From NCBI GenBank assembly GCA_964352815.1, contig CAYGTO010000002.1, positions 154,872 through 218,871 on the forward strand: a stretch of 64,000 bases of DNA. Direction: 5' to 3'. Below are positions 1 to 8,871 of this stretch, in pieces; the stretch's first letter is position 1, and every line of letters starts with the position of its first letter. Under the pieces are notes generated by a model. That model searched no databases and had not been told where the DNA came from. It saw nothing but the letters and a program-made list of their open reading frames with translations. Source of the stretch: CAYGTO01 sp964352815. Lineage in GTDB: Bacteria; Pseudomonadota; Alphaproteobacteria; Rickettsiales; UBA3002. The position numbers and the translations under genes are program-made.

Positions 1-149
1 ACTTCCGCAACATTCCCCTGCTCCACATCGAGCAGAAAATCCGAATAGACAAGGCGCGAAGCAGCTTGCTGCGTCATACCTGCTTGCAGCATTTGGATCA
101 TCAGAAACAGGCCGATAAAAATCGCCGCCCAAATCAGAAAATTCTTCAT
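1..149 (-). CDS. ftsH: FtsH, N-terminal fragment (cut by window edge)
   Basis: Only about 49 codons are inside the window. They encode a short start (MKNFLIWAAIFIGLF), one hydrophobic helix and then SDFLLDVEQGNVAEV, which matches the start of FtsH, where a first transmembrane helix is followed by a YSDFL..VEQGNV motif. FtsH is the membrane-anchored AAA+ zinc protease that degrades damaged membrane proteins and regulatory proteins. It lies 42 bp downstream of tilS on the same strand, the usual alphaproteobacterial tilS-ftsH order. The catalytic domains are outside the window, so the call rests on the N-terminus and the neighbour. Confidence 0.85.
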   Translation of the reverse strand, partial: MKNFLIWAAIFIGLFLMIQMLQAGMTQQAASRLVYSDFLLDVEQGNVAE

Positions 150-191
150 ATTTCCGTTCACATTACGCCCCTATCGCGAGAAATTACTTCT

Positions 192-1520
192 TCATGATAA
201 GATAGGGAAAAATTGCGTGCCAGCAAGAGGTTTTATTGGGGTATGTACCAGTTGTGACTGCGTTCGAAGGGCGCTCCCAAGATCGTCCGCTGCATAATAA
301 TCGAGCGTTGGCGTAGCAAGCAGCCTATCACCTTGCCACACAGCGGGAAGCGTCGGCACTGCCTGCTTTGGCAGCATAGCTACGGCATCAGGGTATTCTT
401 GCAATAAATGTGTCGTACCGGATTCTCCTAGCGGCCCAAGAATAAGGTTATTAATCATAAGACTGCCTGTTTTTAATGCATAACGACCGTCCCAATAGGT
501 GCGTGGCGCTTTGACGGTAACAGCGGGTGCCATGCGAGCGGCTTCACGGTAGCATACAATATGGTCGTTATGGGGAGTGATCACCACGCCATGAAGCGTT
601 TTGGCTACACAAAGAGACTCAAGCGACATTCGCAACGCCTCTAATTTCTCACCCCGAACTGGTTCGGCATTGCCCGACACGCAGGTGAGTAGGCGTTCTA
701 GCATCTTTCTCTGGATCAGATGAGGAAGAGAGAGGAAACCATGGCGCTGAACCAACGCCAACCCGTGCTGGTTTAAAGTGACATGCTTTACCATATGATG
801 GGCCGTCAGCTTTTCAAGCGACATTCGAGCCGCGGCAATGGAAGGAATGGTTGCATCCAGCGACGCGCAAAGCATGGTTTCACCGGTTAACTGCGCGCGT
901 ACACTGTTTCGGCTGTAGGCCATACTCTCATTCGACGGATCTGTCAGATATGGCTGCTGATGCGCTTCAAGCCATGCGATCAAATCCGACTTTTCGAATA
1001 TGAGAAGTGGACGAAGCAGTTGAACGGAGCCTAAAGAACGCTTCGCGCTCATCCCTGATAGCCCCGCTACCCCGCTTTGGCGAAGCGCACGAAACGCCAC
1101 AGTTTCCAATTGGTCATTTAAGTGATGGCCAGTCAGAAGATGTACAATATGATGAGATTCACAATAGTCTTTGAGCGCATGATAACGCGCAGCACGGGCC
1201 TTTTCTTGAATGGAGGACCCGCGGGGACGATCTGTCAGCGTCAAAACGGTATGCGGGATACCTTTCGCACGCATCCAGCCGGCAACGTGCTGTGCTTCGG
1301 TGGCCGACTCAGGCCGCAACCCATGGTCCACGGTGATTGCTCGAACCTGATGGCCATAACGCTGCGCCCAATCATGAAGTAGCAATGCCAGCGCCATACT
1401 ATCCGGACCGCCAGACACCGCCACGGCCAGCTCTGCGTTCGATTCGAACGGGCCCAGCGCATGCATCGCATCATCTATTGAAATCGTAGGAGCGTTCGGA
1501 ATGGCCGCGCGGCTAAGCAT
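192..1520 (-). CDS. tilS: tRNA(Ile)-lysidine synthase TilS
   Basis: TilS ligates lysine to C34 of tRNA-Ile(CAU), changing its decoding from AUG to AUA; it is essential in most bacteria. The PP-loop ATP-binding motif SGGPDS is at residues 36-41. The second family motif, GHHLNDQLET, is at 131-140. The remainder fits the substrate-binding and C-terminal domains, and 442 residues is a usual length. The start codon overlaps the end of cpoB by 8 bp, which suggests translational coupling in the tol-pal-cpoB-tilS-ftsH run. No truncation or frame break is seen. Confidence 0.95.
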   Translation of the reverse strand: MLSRAAIPNAPTISIDDAMHALGPFESNAELAVAVSGGPDSMALALLLHDWAQRYGHQVRAITVDHGLRPESATEAQHVAGWMRAKGIPHTVLTLTDRPRGSSIQEKARAARYHALKDYCESHHIVHLLTGHHLNDQLETVAFRALRQSGVAGLSGMSAKRSLGSVQLLRPLLIFEKSDLIAWLEAHQQPYLTDPSNESMAYSRNSVRAQLTGETMLCASLDATIPSIAAARMSLEKLTAHHMVKHVTLNQHGLALVQRHGFLSLPHLIQRKMLERLLTCVSGNAEPVRGEKLEALRMSLESLCVAKTLHGVVITPHNDHIVCYREAARMAPAVTVKAPRTYWDGRYALKTGSLMINNLILGPLGESGTTHLLQEYPDAVAMLPKQAVPTLPAVWQGDRLLATPTLDYYAADDLGSALRTQSQLVHTPIKPLAGTQFFPILS

Positions 1521-2385
1521 CGCATGCGAGGCGTTTCGACGCCTCTTTCGCTTTCGTCAGCACACCACTTTTCTCTTCCGCGTATTTTTCAAGCAACTGT
1601 TTGAGCACCACGCAGGCGGGGGCATTTTTCTTCTGCTTTTCAAGTGCGAAGGCAAGTTTCAGAAGATTATCCGGCGCTTTCGGGCCGTCTTGCGCTGCTT
1701 TGTAGCCCTTGCGGAATTCGTTAGCGGCTTTGGCATATTCTTCGCGCACATAATAGGTTTCACCGAGCCAATAATAGACATTGCCAAGCAGCGGATCATT
1801 GGGATAGGTCACGACGAAGGAACGAAAATGGCTCTCGGCTTCCTCATACGCCTCACGCTGAAGCGCGGAAAAGGCATGGTTGTAATGCTCACGGGCCGAT
1901 TCAAACGCAGGCTTTGGTGGCGCTTCAGGAGCATCAGCCTTTTGGGGATCCGAAGTTTCTTTAGGTTCATCAGGAGCTTGGCTGCCAATCGTGGGTGGCG
2001 GTGTCACAGGCAACCGTGTTTCTAACTCGATGAAGCGCTGGCCCCACTCTTGTTCCAATTGATCCAGGCGCTGCGTCGCTTTCTCAGCACTGTGACGGTT
2101 TTCTTCAATCATGCCTTGCAGGTCACGCATCTGATCTTCAAGCTCGCGAAGCTTCACTTCAAGAGCGGCTTGTTGGGCCTTGTTACCAATCACGGAGGAG
2201 CGGTTCGGGGTAGACGATGCCCCAACGGTATCTTCATTGTAGACTTCACGCTGTAGATATCGGAGGTCACGTTCGAGGCGCTCAACGCGTGCATCTACAT
2301 CTTGTGCAAAGGAAACAGAAATATTCCAGAATGAGAGGGCGCCAGCCAGTAAAAAAGCGCTTATGAGGCTAGGGATATATCGCAT
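1513..2385 (-). CDS. cpoB: Cell division coordinator CpoB (YbgF), Tol-Pal associated
   Basis: Periplasmic protein that links the Tol-Pal machine to septal peptidoglycan synthesis. It has a signal peptide ending around ISVSFAQ (residue 28) and a coiled-coil segment rich in Leu/Glu/Arg heptads over about 30-115 (the trimerisation region of YbgF). A Pro-rich linker follows, then TPR-like repeats from about 160 to the end (HYNHAFSALQREAYEEAESHF and later copies). Its position directly after pal is the standard order. The sequence just before the start lacks a clear Shine-Dalgarno motif and instead holds a stem-loop (separate entry). Confidence 0.92.
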   Translation of the reverse strand: MRYIPSLISAFLLAGALSFWNISVSFAQDVDARVERLERDLRYLQREVYNEDTVGASSTPNRSSVIGNKAQQAALEVKLRELEDQMRDLQGMIEENRHSAEKATQRLDQLEQEWGQRFIELETRLPVTPPPTIGSQAPDEPKETSDPQKADAPEAPPKPAFESAREHYNHAFSALQREAYEEAESHFRSFVVTYPNDPLLGNVYYWLGETYYVREEYAKAANEFRKGYKAAQDGPKAPDNLLKLAFALEKQKKNAPACVVLKQLLEKYAEEKSGVLTKAKEASKRLACDA

Positions 2386-2397
2386 TTTTCTGGAGGG

Positions 2398-2441
2398 GCA
2401 CCCACGCCCGTTAGCGCGGAGGGAAAGGTGGGCGTAGGTGC
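2398..2441 (-). repeat. 12-bp stem-loop in the cpoB leader
   Basis: Two arms, GCACCCACGCCC and GGGCGTAGGTGC, pair at 11 of 12 positions around an 18-20 base loop. The stem ends about 12 bases before the cpoB start codon. There is no T-run after it on the minus strand, so it does not look like a simple intrinsic terminator. It could be a processing or stability element between pal and cpoB, or could restrict ribosome access; this is inference. Confidence 0.55.
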
Positions 2442-2499
2442 TTCACGTGGTTATGCTCAAATGAGAGCGGTTTGTCAATTCAAACTTATAATGATTCGA

Positions 2500-2994
2500 T
2501 TACAAATTTGAAATCACGGTTACGCCGCGACGATTCTGCGCCCATGCCGATGCATTGGAACCAAGAACCGCTGGGCGCTCTTTACCGTAACTTACCGTTT
2601 CGATGCGAGACGCTGACACGCCAAGGCTCGAGAGGTAGCGCTTCACTGAAGCAGCACGACGCTCGCCAAGTGCCAAGTTGTATTCGCGCGTTCCACGCTC
2701 ATCGCAATGACCTTCGATAGTAATGCGTGTGTTTGGATTCTCATTGAGCCATTCTGCTTGCAACCGCAGAGTGGATTGCGCTTCGTTCGAAAGCGTGTGG
2801 CTATCGGTCGCGAAAAAGACGCGATCGCCGACATTCACTGGCGTGCCATCTGCGTCTGTCAGGCCACTCGTGCCGAATGTGCTGCCGTCGTTAAAGCCAG
2901 AACCTCCACCAGCACCGGTGTTGCTACCCGACGGGGCGGTTTCACAAGCTGCGACGAGGAATAGTGGTAATAATAGTGCTAAAAAGCGTTTCAT
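2500..2994 (-). CDS. pal: Peptidoglycan-associated lipoprotein Pal
   Basis: Outer-membrane lipoprotein that binds peptidoglycan and TolB. The signal peptide ends in a lipobox, LVAAC, with the lipidated cysteine at residue 17. A Gly/Ser-rich linker follows, then an OmpA-type peptidoglycan-binding domain from about residue 57 to the end, including GHCDERGTREYNLALGERRA with the Asp and Arg residues that contact diaminopimelate. At 164 residues it is of normal size. A good GGGAG ribosome site precedes the start. It sits between tolB and cpoB, as in most Proteobacteria. Confidence 0.96.
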   Translation of the reverse strand: MKRFLALLLPLFLVAACETAPSGSNTGAGGGSGFNDGSTFGTSGLTDADGTPVNVGDRVFFATDSHTLSNEAQSTLRLQAEWLNENPNTRITIEGHCDERGTREYNLALGERRAASVKRYLSSLGVSASRIETVSYGKERPAVLGSNASAWAQNRRGVTVISNL

Positions 2995-3097
2995 GTAGAT
3001 CTCCCTTTGTATTTATAATATGGCAGCAATGACATACTCTTTTCGAAATTGCAAGCGCCTTTGATGAGATGGGCACGCAATTAAGTTCGGGTAATTT

Positions 3098-4396
3098 TTA
3101 CAGTGGTAGCCGCGGTGACCACGCCGGGTCTGAGGCATCCAGCGGGGTGAGCACTTCACGTAAGTTTCTGCCCGAAACATCCACCGAATAGAGGCGTGTT
3201 TTGCCTGATGGTCCCTGCCGGAAGAACATAATCACCCGACCATTCGGCGACCAGGTCGGCCCCTCATCGAGCCAACTTTCTGAAATAGTCCGCTCACCCG
3301 TTCCATCCGAACGCATGACCCCAATATAGAAGCGACCACCTTTAATCTTAGTAAAGGCAACCAAATCTCCGCGCGGCGACCAGACGGGCGTCCCATAGCG
3401 CCCATCACCAAAGCTGATACGCTGCACGTTTGACCCATCCGCGTTCATCACATAAAGCTGCTGAGAGCCACCACGGTCCGAGTTAAAAACAATCTTTTTA
3501 CCGTCCGGTGAGAAAGAGGGCGATGTATCAATTGCCGAATTATTCGTTAAGCGTGTCAGTGAGCGTGAACGCAGATCCATCTTGTACACTTCACTGTTCC
3601 CGTCACGTGCGATGGACATCACCATCTGCCGGCCATCCTTACCAAAACGTGGCGCGAAGGACATGCCCTTAAAGCGACCAAGCGTCTCTTCGCGGCCTGT
3701 CTGTAGATTGCGTAAATACACGCGAGGCTCACGCCCTGCATAGGACATGTAAAGAATGTCTTGGCTATCTGGCGAGAAGCGCGGCGTCAGCACCAAATGC
3801 TGACCGTCGGTAAGATATTTATGATTCTCACCATCTTGGTCCATAATCGCCAAACGCTTAACACGGCGCGCTTTCGGGCCTGACTCGGCAACATAGACAA
3901 TACGCGAATCAAAATAGCCATCTTCACCGGTAATACGTGAGTAAATTTCATCAGAAATCAAATGCGCAATCCGGCGCCAATTGCGCGTCACCGTGTTAAA
4001 CTCTTTTCCGGCGATTTGCTGCTCACCCAGCGCATCCCACAAGCGGAAACTGACTTTGAGCTTATCGCTGCCAATACGCGTGATCGTTCCAGTCACGATC
4101 GCTTGCGCATTCACTTGGCGCCAATCAGCAAACCGCGGGATCGCATTACCATCCGTCACCTGCTCGATAAAACTATCCTCATCGATCGGATCAAAGAAGC
4201 CTGAGCGCTGAAGATTGTTTTGAATGACGGTAATCACGTCACGGCCATAGACGGACGAACCACCATTCTCGGTAAAGCTCGTGATCGCAATCGGGATGGG
4301 GTCAAAATTCCCACGCGTAATATCAATCTTAAGCTGCGCGAGCGCGGCAGTTGGGATTGTGCACATCAGTGCTAAAATGAGAGCGATGTATCGCAT
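3098..4396 (-). CDS. tolB: Tol-Pal system protein TolB
   Basis: Periplasmic beta-propeller protein that shuttles between Pal and the TolA/TolQR complex. A signal peptide ends near TAALAQ (residue 20). An N-terminal alpha/beta domain spans about 22-160. It is followed by propeller blades recognisable by SPDS/SPDGK/SPRGD/SPNGR repeats, for example SFSPDGKKIVFNSDRGG. The length of 432 residues is typical. The gene is 29 bp downstream of tolA and transcribed with the whole tol cluster. Confidence 0.96.
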   Translation of the reverse strand: MRYIALILALMCTIPTAALAQLKIDITRGNFDPIPIAITSFTENGGSSVYGRDVITVIQNNLQRSGFFDPIDEDSFIEQVTDGNAIPRFADWRQVNAQAIVTGTITRIGSDKLKVSFRLWDALGEQQIAGKEFNTVTRNWRRIAHLISDEIYSRITGEDGYFDSRIVYVAESGPKARRVKRLAIMDQDGENHKYLTDGQHLVLTPRFSPDSQDILYMSYAGREPRVYLRNLQTGREETLGRFKGMSFAPRFGKDGRQMVMSIARDGNSEVYKMDLRSRSLTRLTNNSAIDTSPSFSPDGKKIVFNSDRGGSQQLYVMNADGSNVQRISFGDGRYGTPVWSPRGDLVAFTKIKGGRFYIGVMRSDGTGERTISESWLDEGPTWSPNGRVIMFFRQGPSGKTRLYSVDVSGRNLREVLTPLDASDPAWSPRLPL

Positions 4397-4425
4397 AAGG
4401 CCACCCTGCTGTTCTTTTGATTTAT

Positions 4426-5223
4426 CTAGTATAATAGCTCGCGCGGATCAAAATTCAATTCCATATCGCGCCAGCTGTCATATTTATCTGGCGGCAACCC
4501 CTTGAACTGACTGACCGCCCATACCGCGCGAATCGCGCTATCCACAGCGGAGCGAAAGAACGGATCGTTCTGATAGCGGCTTTCTTGACCGCGTGCGAGA
4601 CCCACATCTTGCACCGATCCGTCAGGGAAAAGCAGCACCTGAATTTTAACCGCCAGATCATAATCATTCTTTGCCCCCACTGGCATACGCCAATGCCGTG
4701 CCACCTGACCAATAATCGCATCTTTTTCACTGATTGAGAGCGGAATCGAGTCATCATACGTGTCCGAACGGCTGGTGGCCCCGTCTGTGCCATCTTCTTT
4801 GGGCTTTTCTTCCGGAGTCTCTTCGGCTGTCGGCGTGTTTTCTTCTACCGACTGCAGCACGGCATCAAAATCATCTTTACGCTTTTTCTTCGCATCCTCT
4901 TTGGGTTTGTCTTCCTGCTTTTTCTCTTCCGCTGGCATCTTCACCGCTTCCACCGGTTTAATCGGCTCGACCTCGATGGTTTCTTTTTTCGTGGTTTTGG
5001 GCTTCGCTTTTCTGAGCTCTTTCTTCGGTGGTGGCGCTTTGCTCAGCGGTTTCTTTGATGGTTTGACATTCGAAATTTCAGAGACCGGCAGCAACTCAAC
5101 ACTAATCGCCAGTGGCTCTTGCGGCAGCGGGTCACGAAACGAAAAAATACTCGCCCCGAGATAAGACAAAAGAAACACACTAAGATGCAGCAGAAGCGAT
5201 AGTGCTAAGGCTCGCTGTGACAC
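4426..5223 (-). CDS. tolA: Tol-Pal energy-transducing protein TolA
   Basis: TolA spans the periplasm and couples the proton-driven TolQR motor to TolB/Pal. It has one N-terminal membrane helix (about residues 5-27), a long Lys/Pro/Glu-rich linker (about 50-165), and a C-terminal TonB/TolA-like domain (about 170-265) ending in YDSWRDMELNFDP. The start is a GTG: a GGGAG motif lies 5 bases before it, and the nearby ATG is in another frame. At 265 residues it is shorter than the enterobacterial protein, as is common in Alphaproteobacteria. Confidence 0.92.
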   Translation of the reverse strand: MSQRALALSLLLHLSVFLLSYLGASIFSFRDPLPQEPLAISVELLPVSEISNVKPSKKPLSKAPPPKKELRKAKPKTTKKETIEVEPIKPVEAVKMPAEEKKQEDKPKEDAKKKRKDDFDAVLQSVEENTPTAEETPEEKPKEDGTDGATSRSDTYDDSIPLSISEKDAIIGQVARHWRMPVGAKNDYDLAVKIQVLLFPDGSVQDVGLARGQESRYQNDPFFRSAVDSAIRAVWAVSQFKGLPPDKYDSWRDMELNFDPRELLY

Positions 5224-5238
5224 ATCGACTCCCGTTCG

Positions 5239-5670
5239 TTAATTTTGCAGCTGCTCGCTCACCAGCGCCACTTTCAAGAGCCCAGCCTTGTTGATTTTTC
5301 CAATCACGCCCATCACCACGCCATAATCGACATCGCGGTCACCACGCACAAAAATACGCGTGTCCTTTTTCTCGCCCACAATCGCGGTCAGCTTGTTGCC
5401 CAGTTCTTTAATGTCAATCTTCGTTTCTTGAACGAACACCTCGCCTTTTTTGTTCACCGACACCACCAATGGCTCATCTTGCCCCGGCAGAGGCGAGGCT
5501 TCGGTTTCTGGAAGATCGACCGTCACCCCAGCGGTGAGCATCGGTGCAGTAACCATAAAGATAATGAGAAGCACCAACATGACATCCACAAAGGGCGTCA
5601 CATTAATGTCGGTAAATTGCTGCTTACGGTAGCCGCGCCCGCGGCCGCCAGGTGATAACATCGCGCCCAT
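5239..5670 (-). CDS. tolR: Biopolymer transport protein TolR (ExbD family)
   Basis: Motor subunit of the Tol system. A single transmembrane helix near residues 23-45 contains the conserved proton-relay aspartate in FVDVMLVLLIIFMV. A periplasmic domain follows. The N-terminal GGRGRGYRKQ stretch is cytoplasmic. The length (143) is normal for the family. It lies 9 bp after tolQ and 15 bp before tolA, an operon arrangement. Confidence 0.95.
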   Translation of the reverse strand: MGAMLSPGGRGRGYRKQQFTDINVTPFVDVMLVLLIIFMVTAPMLTAGVTVDLPETEASPLPGQDEPLVVSVNKKGEVFVQETKIDIKELGNKLTAIVGEKKDTRIFVRGDRDVDYGVVMGVIGKINKAGLLKVALVSEQLQN

Positions 5671-5679
5671 AATATTCTC

Positions 5680-6447
5680 CTAACCCGTACCATCGAGCTT
5701 GCGGCCGATCATGGTCGCGAATTCCGTCGAGAAATCGTCAAGCCGGCCACCAAACCGTGCCAACTCGCCAGAGAATTTGTTATACGCCACCACCGCAGGG
5801 ATCGCTGCGAGCAGTCCAATCGCCGTCGCGGCCAGCGCTTCGGCGATCCCAGGCGCAACCACGGCAAGCGTCGTGTTCTTACTCGCGGCAATGGAAGTAA
5901 AACTGTTCATGATCCCCCACACCGTGCCGAACAACCCAACAAAAGGCGCCGAAGAGCCTACCGTCGCAAGAAAGCCCAGGCCATCCTCAATTTTGTCGAG
6001 CTCTTTATTACGCGTCACCGACATCATTTGCGCAATCCGATCGCGCACGCTGATCGTTAAACTTGCGGGAGAGGTCGAACGCACTTTCTTCTTCCCCTGC
6101 TGCCATTCATCCATGGCGGCAAGAAACACGGATGCCATCGGGTGCACGCTTTTGCGGCGTGCATATTTATCATAGAGGCTTTCCAGCGCCTCAGATTGCC
6201 AAAACTCGCGCTCAAACTTATCGGCTGCAATTTTTATGGCTTTGAATTTGAGATATTTATCAATGGTGATGGCCCATGACCAAATGGAGGAAATCACCAA
6301 CACAATCACGACTGCTTGCACGACGGGTCCCGATTGCAAAAACAGCCCCAGCGCGCTCATATCGTGGGCAACCGCGGCAGCATTCCCTGCCATTTCCGTG
6401 GCGGCAATGGTTCCTTCTTCAACCGGCGCTGCTGTTTCTTGTGTCAT
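5680..6447 (-). CDS. tolQ: Proton channel protein TolQ (ExbB family)
   Basis: Inner-membrane subunit that forms the proton channel with TolR. Three membrane helices are visible, near residues 30-55, 160-185 and 195-220. The second and third include the family signatures VGLFGTVWGIMNSF and APGIAEALAATAIGLLAAIPAV. A large cytoplasmic loop lies between helices 1 and 2. A strong GAGGAG ribosome site precedes the start. It is 48 bp downstream of ybgC. Confidence 0.95.
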   Translation of the reverse strand: MTQETAAPVEEGTIAATEMAGNAAAVAHDMSALGLFLQSGPVVQAVVIVLVISSIWSWAITIDKYLKFKAIKIAADKFEREFWQSEALESLYDKYARRKSVHPMASVFLAAMDEWQQGKKKVRSTSPASLTISVRDRIAQMMSVTRNKELDKIEDGLGFLATVGSSAPFVGLFGTVWGIMNSFTSIAASKNTTLAVVAPGIAEALAATAIGLLAAIPAVVAYNKFSGELARFGGRLDDFSTEFATMIGRKLDGTG

Positions 6448-6495
6448 GGCCTCTCCTCATGATTTTTAACTCTACTTGTTGTACGCGTTTGACAC

Positions 6496-6897
6496 TTAAG
6501 AGACAAATTTATTTTGCAATGCGTCACGAATTTTATCCGGGATGCGCGCGGGCTTAAAATCGCTATTGACCATAGCAATCACCACATCGATCGAGGCGAG
6601 CAAGCTATCATCGCGCCAGATTTCCTGGGTCATTTCGATTTTGACCTTACCGATCGTGGCGGAAGGAATGCGCACATCGATCACATCATCAAGCCGGGCG
6701 CCTTGCTTAAAATCAATCGCCGCGCGGCTCACTACAAAGCCAAGTCCTTGCTCGTCGAGCAGTTGCTTTTGGTGAATGCCGCATTCTCGCAACGCATCGG
6801 TGCGCGCCCGCTCGGCGAATTTCAGATAATTCGCGTAATAGACCACCCCCGCCGCATCGGTGTCTTCGTAATAGATTCGATAGCTAGTGCGGTACAT
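6496..6897 (-). CDS. ybgC: Tol-Pal associated acyl-CoA thioesterase YbgC
   Basis: Hotdog-fold (4HBT family) thioesterase that is almost always the first gene of tol-pal clusters. The motif EDTDAAGVVYYANY is at residues 11-24; its second Asp (14) corresponds to the catalytic residue of the family. At 133 residues it is full length. The characterised homologues hydrolyse acyl-CoA, but the role in Tol function is not settled. The gap to ruvB contains degenerate palindromic repeats. Confidence 0.93.
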   Translation of the reverse strand: MYRTSYRIYYEDTDAAGVVYYANYLKFAERARTDALRECGIHQKQLLDEQGLGFVVSRAAIDFKQGARLDDVIDVRIPSATIGKVKIEMTQEIWRDDSLLASIDVVIAMVNSDFKPARIPDKIRDALQNKFVS

Positions 6898-6911
6898 GAC
6901 TTACCGTTTTG

Positions 6912-7044
6912 TTGTCATCCTCGGGGCTTCTGTTAGTAAGACAAAAGATCCCTGGGATCCAGAATAAAAATGTCAGAGGACATTCATGGAATGGATTGCC
7001 TGTACGCGCTCGCTTACTGCTCGCTTGACGTGGCAATGACACCA
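6912..7044. repeat. Degenerate palindromic repeats between ruvB and ybgC
   Basis: The gap holds decayed copies of two motifs. One resembles GTCATCC..GGGGCTT..GATCCCTGGGATCC, a degenerate form of the CATCCC/GGGAT palindromes seen around the GIY-YIG cassette. The other, ACGCGCTCGCTT followed by CGTGGCAATGACA, reappears almost unchanged right after that cassette. ATTGCC and GGCAATGAC at the ends of the second motif are inversely complementary. I read these as old insertions of a small palindromic element; no coding potential is seen. Confidence 0.6.
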
Positions 7045-8064
7045 TTATGTCTCCAAAAATTCAAACTGATCTGCGCGCTTCGGCATTGGCTTACCTATGT
7101 GAGTATAAGCGGTTTGCGTCAACATCCGTCCGCGCGGGGTGCGCTGAATAAAGCCTTGCTGAATCAGGAACGGTTCGATAGTTTCTTCAATCGCATCGCG
7201 CTGCTCAGAAAGCCCCGCCGCAATCGTTTCAATTCCCACTGGGCCGCCGCCATAATGCTGTTCAATAAATTGCAAATAGCGCCGGTCGGAGTGATCAAGT
7301 CCTTTGCCGTCCACTTCTAGGCGTTGCAGCGCCGAATCCGCAATCGCCGCATCAATCTCTTTTTGCTTTGCCGCCTGCGCAAAATCACGCACCCGGCGCA
7401 TCAGGCGAATCGCAATCCGCGGTGTTCCGCGCGAGCGGCGGGCAATTTCACGCGCGCCATCTTCCGCAATCGGTGCGTTCAAAAGCGCTGCCGCACGGGT
7501 CACCACTTTCATGAGTTCTTCTTCAGAATAGAATTGCAGTTTCAGCGGAATGCCGAAGCGATCGCGTAGCGGGTTGGACAGCAGGCCGAGCCGCGTCGTG
7601 GCGCCGACCAGCGTAAAGCGCGGCAGGTCAATGCGCACGGTGCGCGCCGCCGGGCCCTCGCCAATGATTAAATCGAGCTGATAATCCTCCATCGCCGGAT
7701 ACAACACCTCTTCGACCGTGCTTTGCAGCCGGTGAATCTCGTCAATGAACAGCACATCGCCCGCTTGAAGATTCGTCAAAATTGCCGCCAAATCGCCTGC
7801 TTTGGTCAATAGCGGCCCAGAAGTCGCGCGAAACCCGACCCCCATTTCCTGCGAAATAATATGTGCCAGCGTGGTTTTCCCAAGGCCTGGCGGGCCATAA
7901 AACAACGTATGATCGAGGCTGTCTTTACGCTCTCGCGCCGCAGAAATAAAAATACGTAAATTCTCACGCACCGCCTGCTGGCCGGTGAAATCATCGAGCG
8001 AGGCCGGGCGCAAACTGCCTTCACCCGTATCTTCTTCAAGCGGATCTGGAGTGGTGAGTGTCAT
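7045..8064 (-). CDS. ruvB: Holliday junction branch migration helicase RuvB
   Basis: AAA+ motor that drives branch migration with RuvA. Walker A, GPPGLGKT, is at residues 57-64. Walker B, LFIDEIH, is at about 105-111. A sensor region (GATTRLGLL) follows, then the C-terminal winged-helix DNA-binding domain ending in RTPRGRMLT. The length of 339 residues is typical. It is the third gene of a ruvC-ruvA-ruvB order. The gap to ruvA is filled by palindromic repeats instead of the usual tight spacing. Confidence 0.97.
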   Translation of the reverse strand: MTLTTPDPLEEDTGEGSLRPASLDDFTGQQAVRENLRIFISAARERKDSLDHTLFYGPPGLGKTTLAHIISQEMGVGFRATSGPLLTKAGDLAAILTNLQAGDVLFIDEIHRLQSTVEEVLYPAMEDYQLDLIIGEGPAARTVRIDLPRFTLVGATTRLGLLSNPLRDRFGIPLKLQFYSEEELMKVVTRAAALLNAPIAEDGAREIARRSRGTPRIAIRLMRRVRDFAQAAKQKEIDAAIADSALQRLEVDGKGLDHSDRRYLQFIEQHYGGGPVGIETIAAGLSEQRDAIEETIEPFLIQQGFIQRTPRGRMLTQTAYTHIGKPMPKRADQFEFLET

Positions 8065-8080
8065 GGTATAAGGCTAGAAT

Positions 8081-8172
8081 GTCACCCCGTGCTTGTCACG
8101 GGGTCTGGAACGGTTATCCCCTATGGAGGACCGGATGGCCAGATATCAGGTCATCTGGCACTCTGGTCATCC
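8081..8172. repeat. Pair of palindromic repeats between ruvA and ruvB
   Basis: Two stem-loops lie in tandem. The first has a perfect 8-bp stem, ACCCCGTG / CACGGGGT, around CTTGT. The second pairs GGATGGCCAGAT with ATCTGG..GGTCATCC around a short loop. The first has the same layout (GTCA, stem, CTTG, stem, GGGT/GGGAT) as the repeats bordering the GIY-YIG gene. They look like REP/BIME-type extragenic elements and may act as mRNA stabilisers or partial terminators. Confidence 0.7.
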
Positions 8173-8174
8173 AC

Positions 8175-8861
8175 TTACGCCGGCTGGCTCGCAAGCCGTT
8201 TGAGGCTCGCCGCAATCAGCGCATCGAGGCTCGCCCCCTCATTTTCCTGCATCACATGGATCACCGAGCTATGCGCTTCCGTACGGCCATAGCCTAAGTT
8301 GGTCAGCGCCGAAATCGCATCTTCGAGCTGCGACATATCGAGTGATGGGGCGGCAGAGGTTTCTTTTGCCTTTTTGGATGTCTTCGAGGCTGTTTTCGGC
8401 GCGGGCGCACTCACTTCAATCGCCTCGCTCATTGCCGTGACCTGCGAAGAGATGGCGATTTTATCGACCTTATTTTTCAGCTCGGTCACAATCCGATCGG
8501 CCAATTTCGGCCCCACCCCGCTCACCGCCGTCAGCGCTTTGCTATCTTTCGCCGTGATGGCGATCACCAGCTGGTCAGGGCCGAACACGCTCAATATCGC
8601 AAGGCCCATCCGTACGCCAACGCCTTGCACCGAAGTCAGCACTTTGAACCATTCTTTCTCAAGCGGGCTAGCAAACCCATAGAGGTGAATATGGTCTTCG
8701 CGCACATGCGTCTCGATCATCAGCCCCGCCTGCCCACCAATGCCGGGCAATTGCGACAATGTTTTCGCTGAAGCAAAAATGATATAACCGACGCCATTCA
8801 CATCCAGAATCACATGGTCTTCCGCGATGGTGTCAATGATGCCTTTGAGTTTTCCGATCAT
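8175..8861 (-). CDS. ruvA: Holliday junction DNA-binding protein RuvA
   Basis: RuvA tetramers bind four-way junctions and recruit RuvB. The start was set at MIGKLKGI, the conserved first residues of the family; an upstream in-frame extension runs into a repeat element and was discarded. An OB-fold domain covers about 1-65. Two helix-hairpin-helix motifs follow (SVQGVGVRMGLAIL and AVSGVGPKLADRI), then an Ala/Lys/Ser-rich flexible linker (about 140-178). The C-terminal RuvB-binding domain ends the 228-residue protein. The linker is rather long, which is common in Alphaproteobacteria. Confidence 0.95.
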   Translation of the reverse strand: MIGKLKGIIDTIAEDHVILDVNGVGYIIFASAKTLSQLPGIGGQAGLMIETHVREDHIHLYGFASPLEKEWFKVLTSVQGVGVRMGLAILSVFGPDQLVIAITAKDSKALTAVSGVGPKLADRIVTELKNKVDKIAISSQVTAMSEAIEVSAPAPKTASKTSKKAKETSAAPSLDMSQLEDAISALTNLGYGRTEAHSSVIHVMQENEGASLDALIAASLKRLASQPA

Positions 8862-8871
8862 AGGTTTTCTC

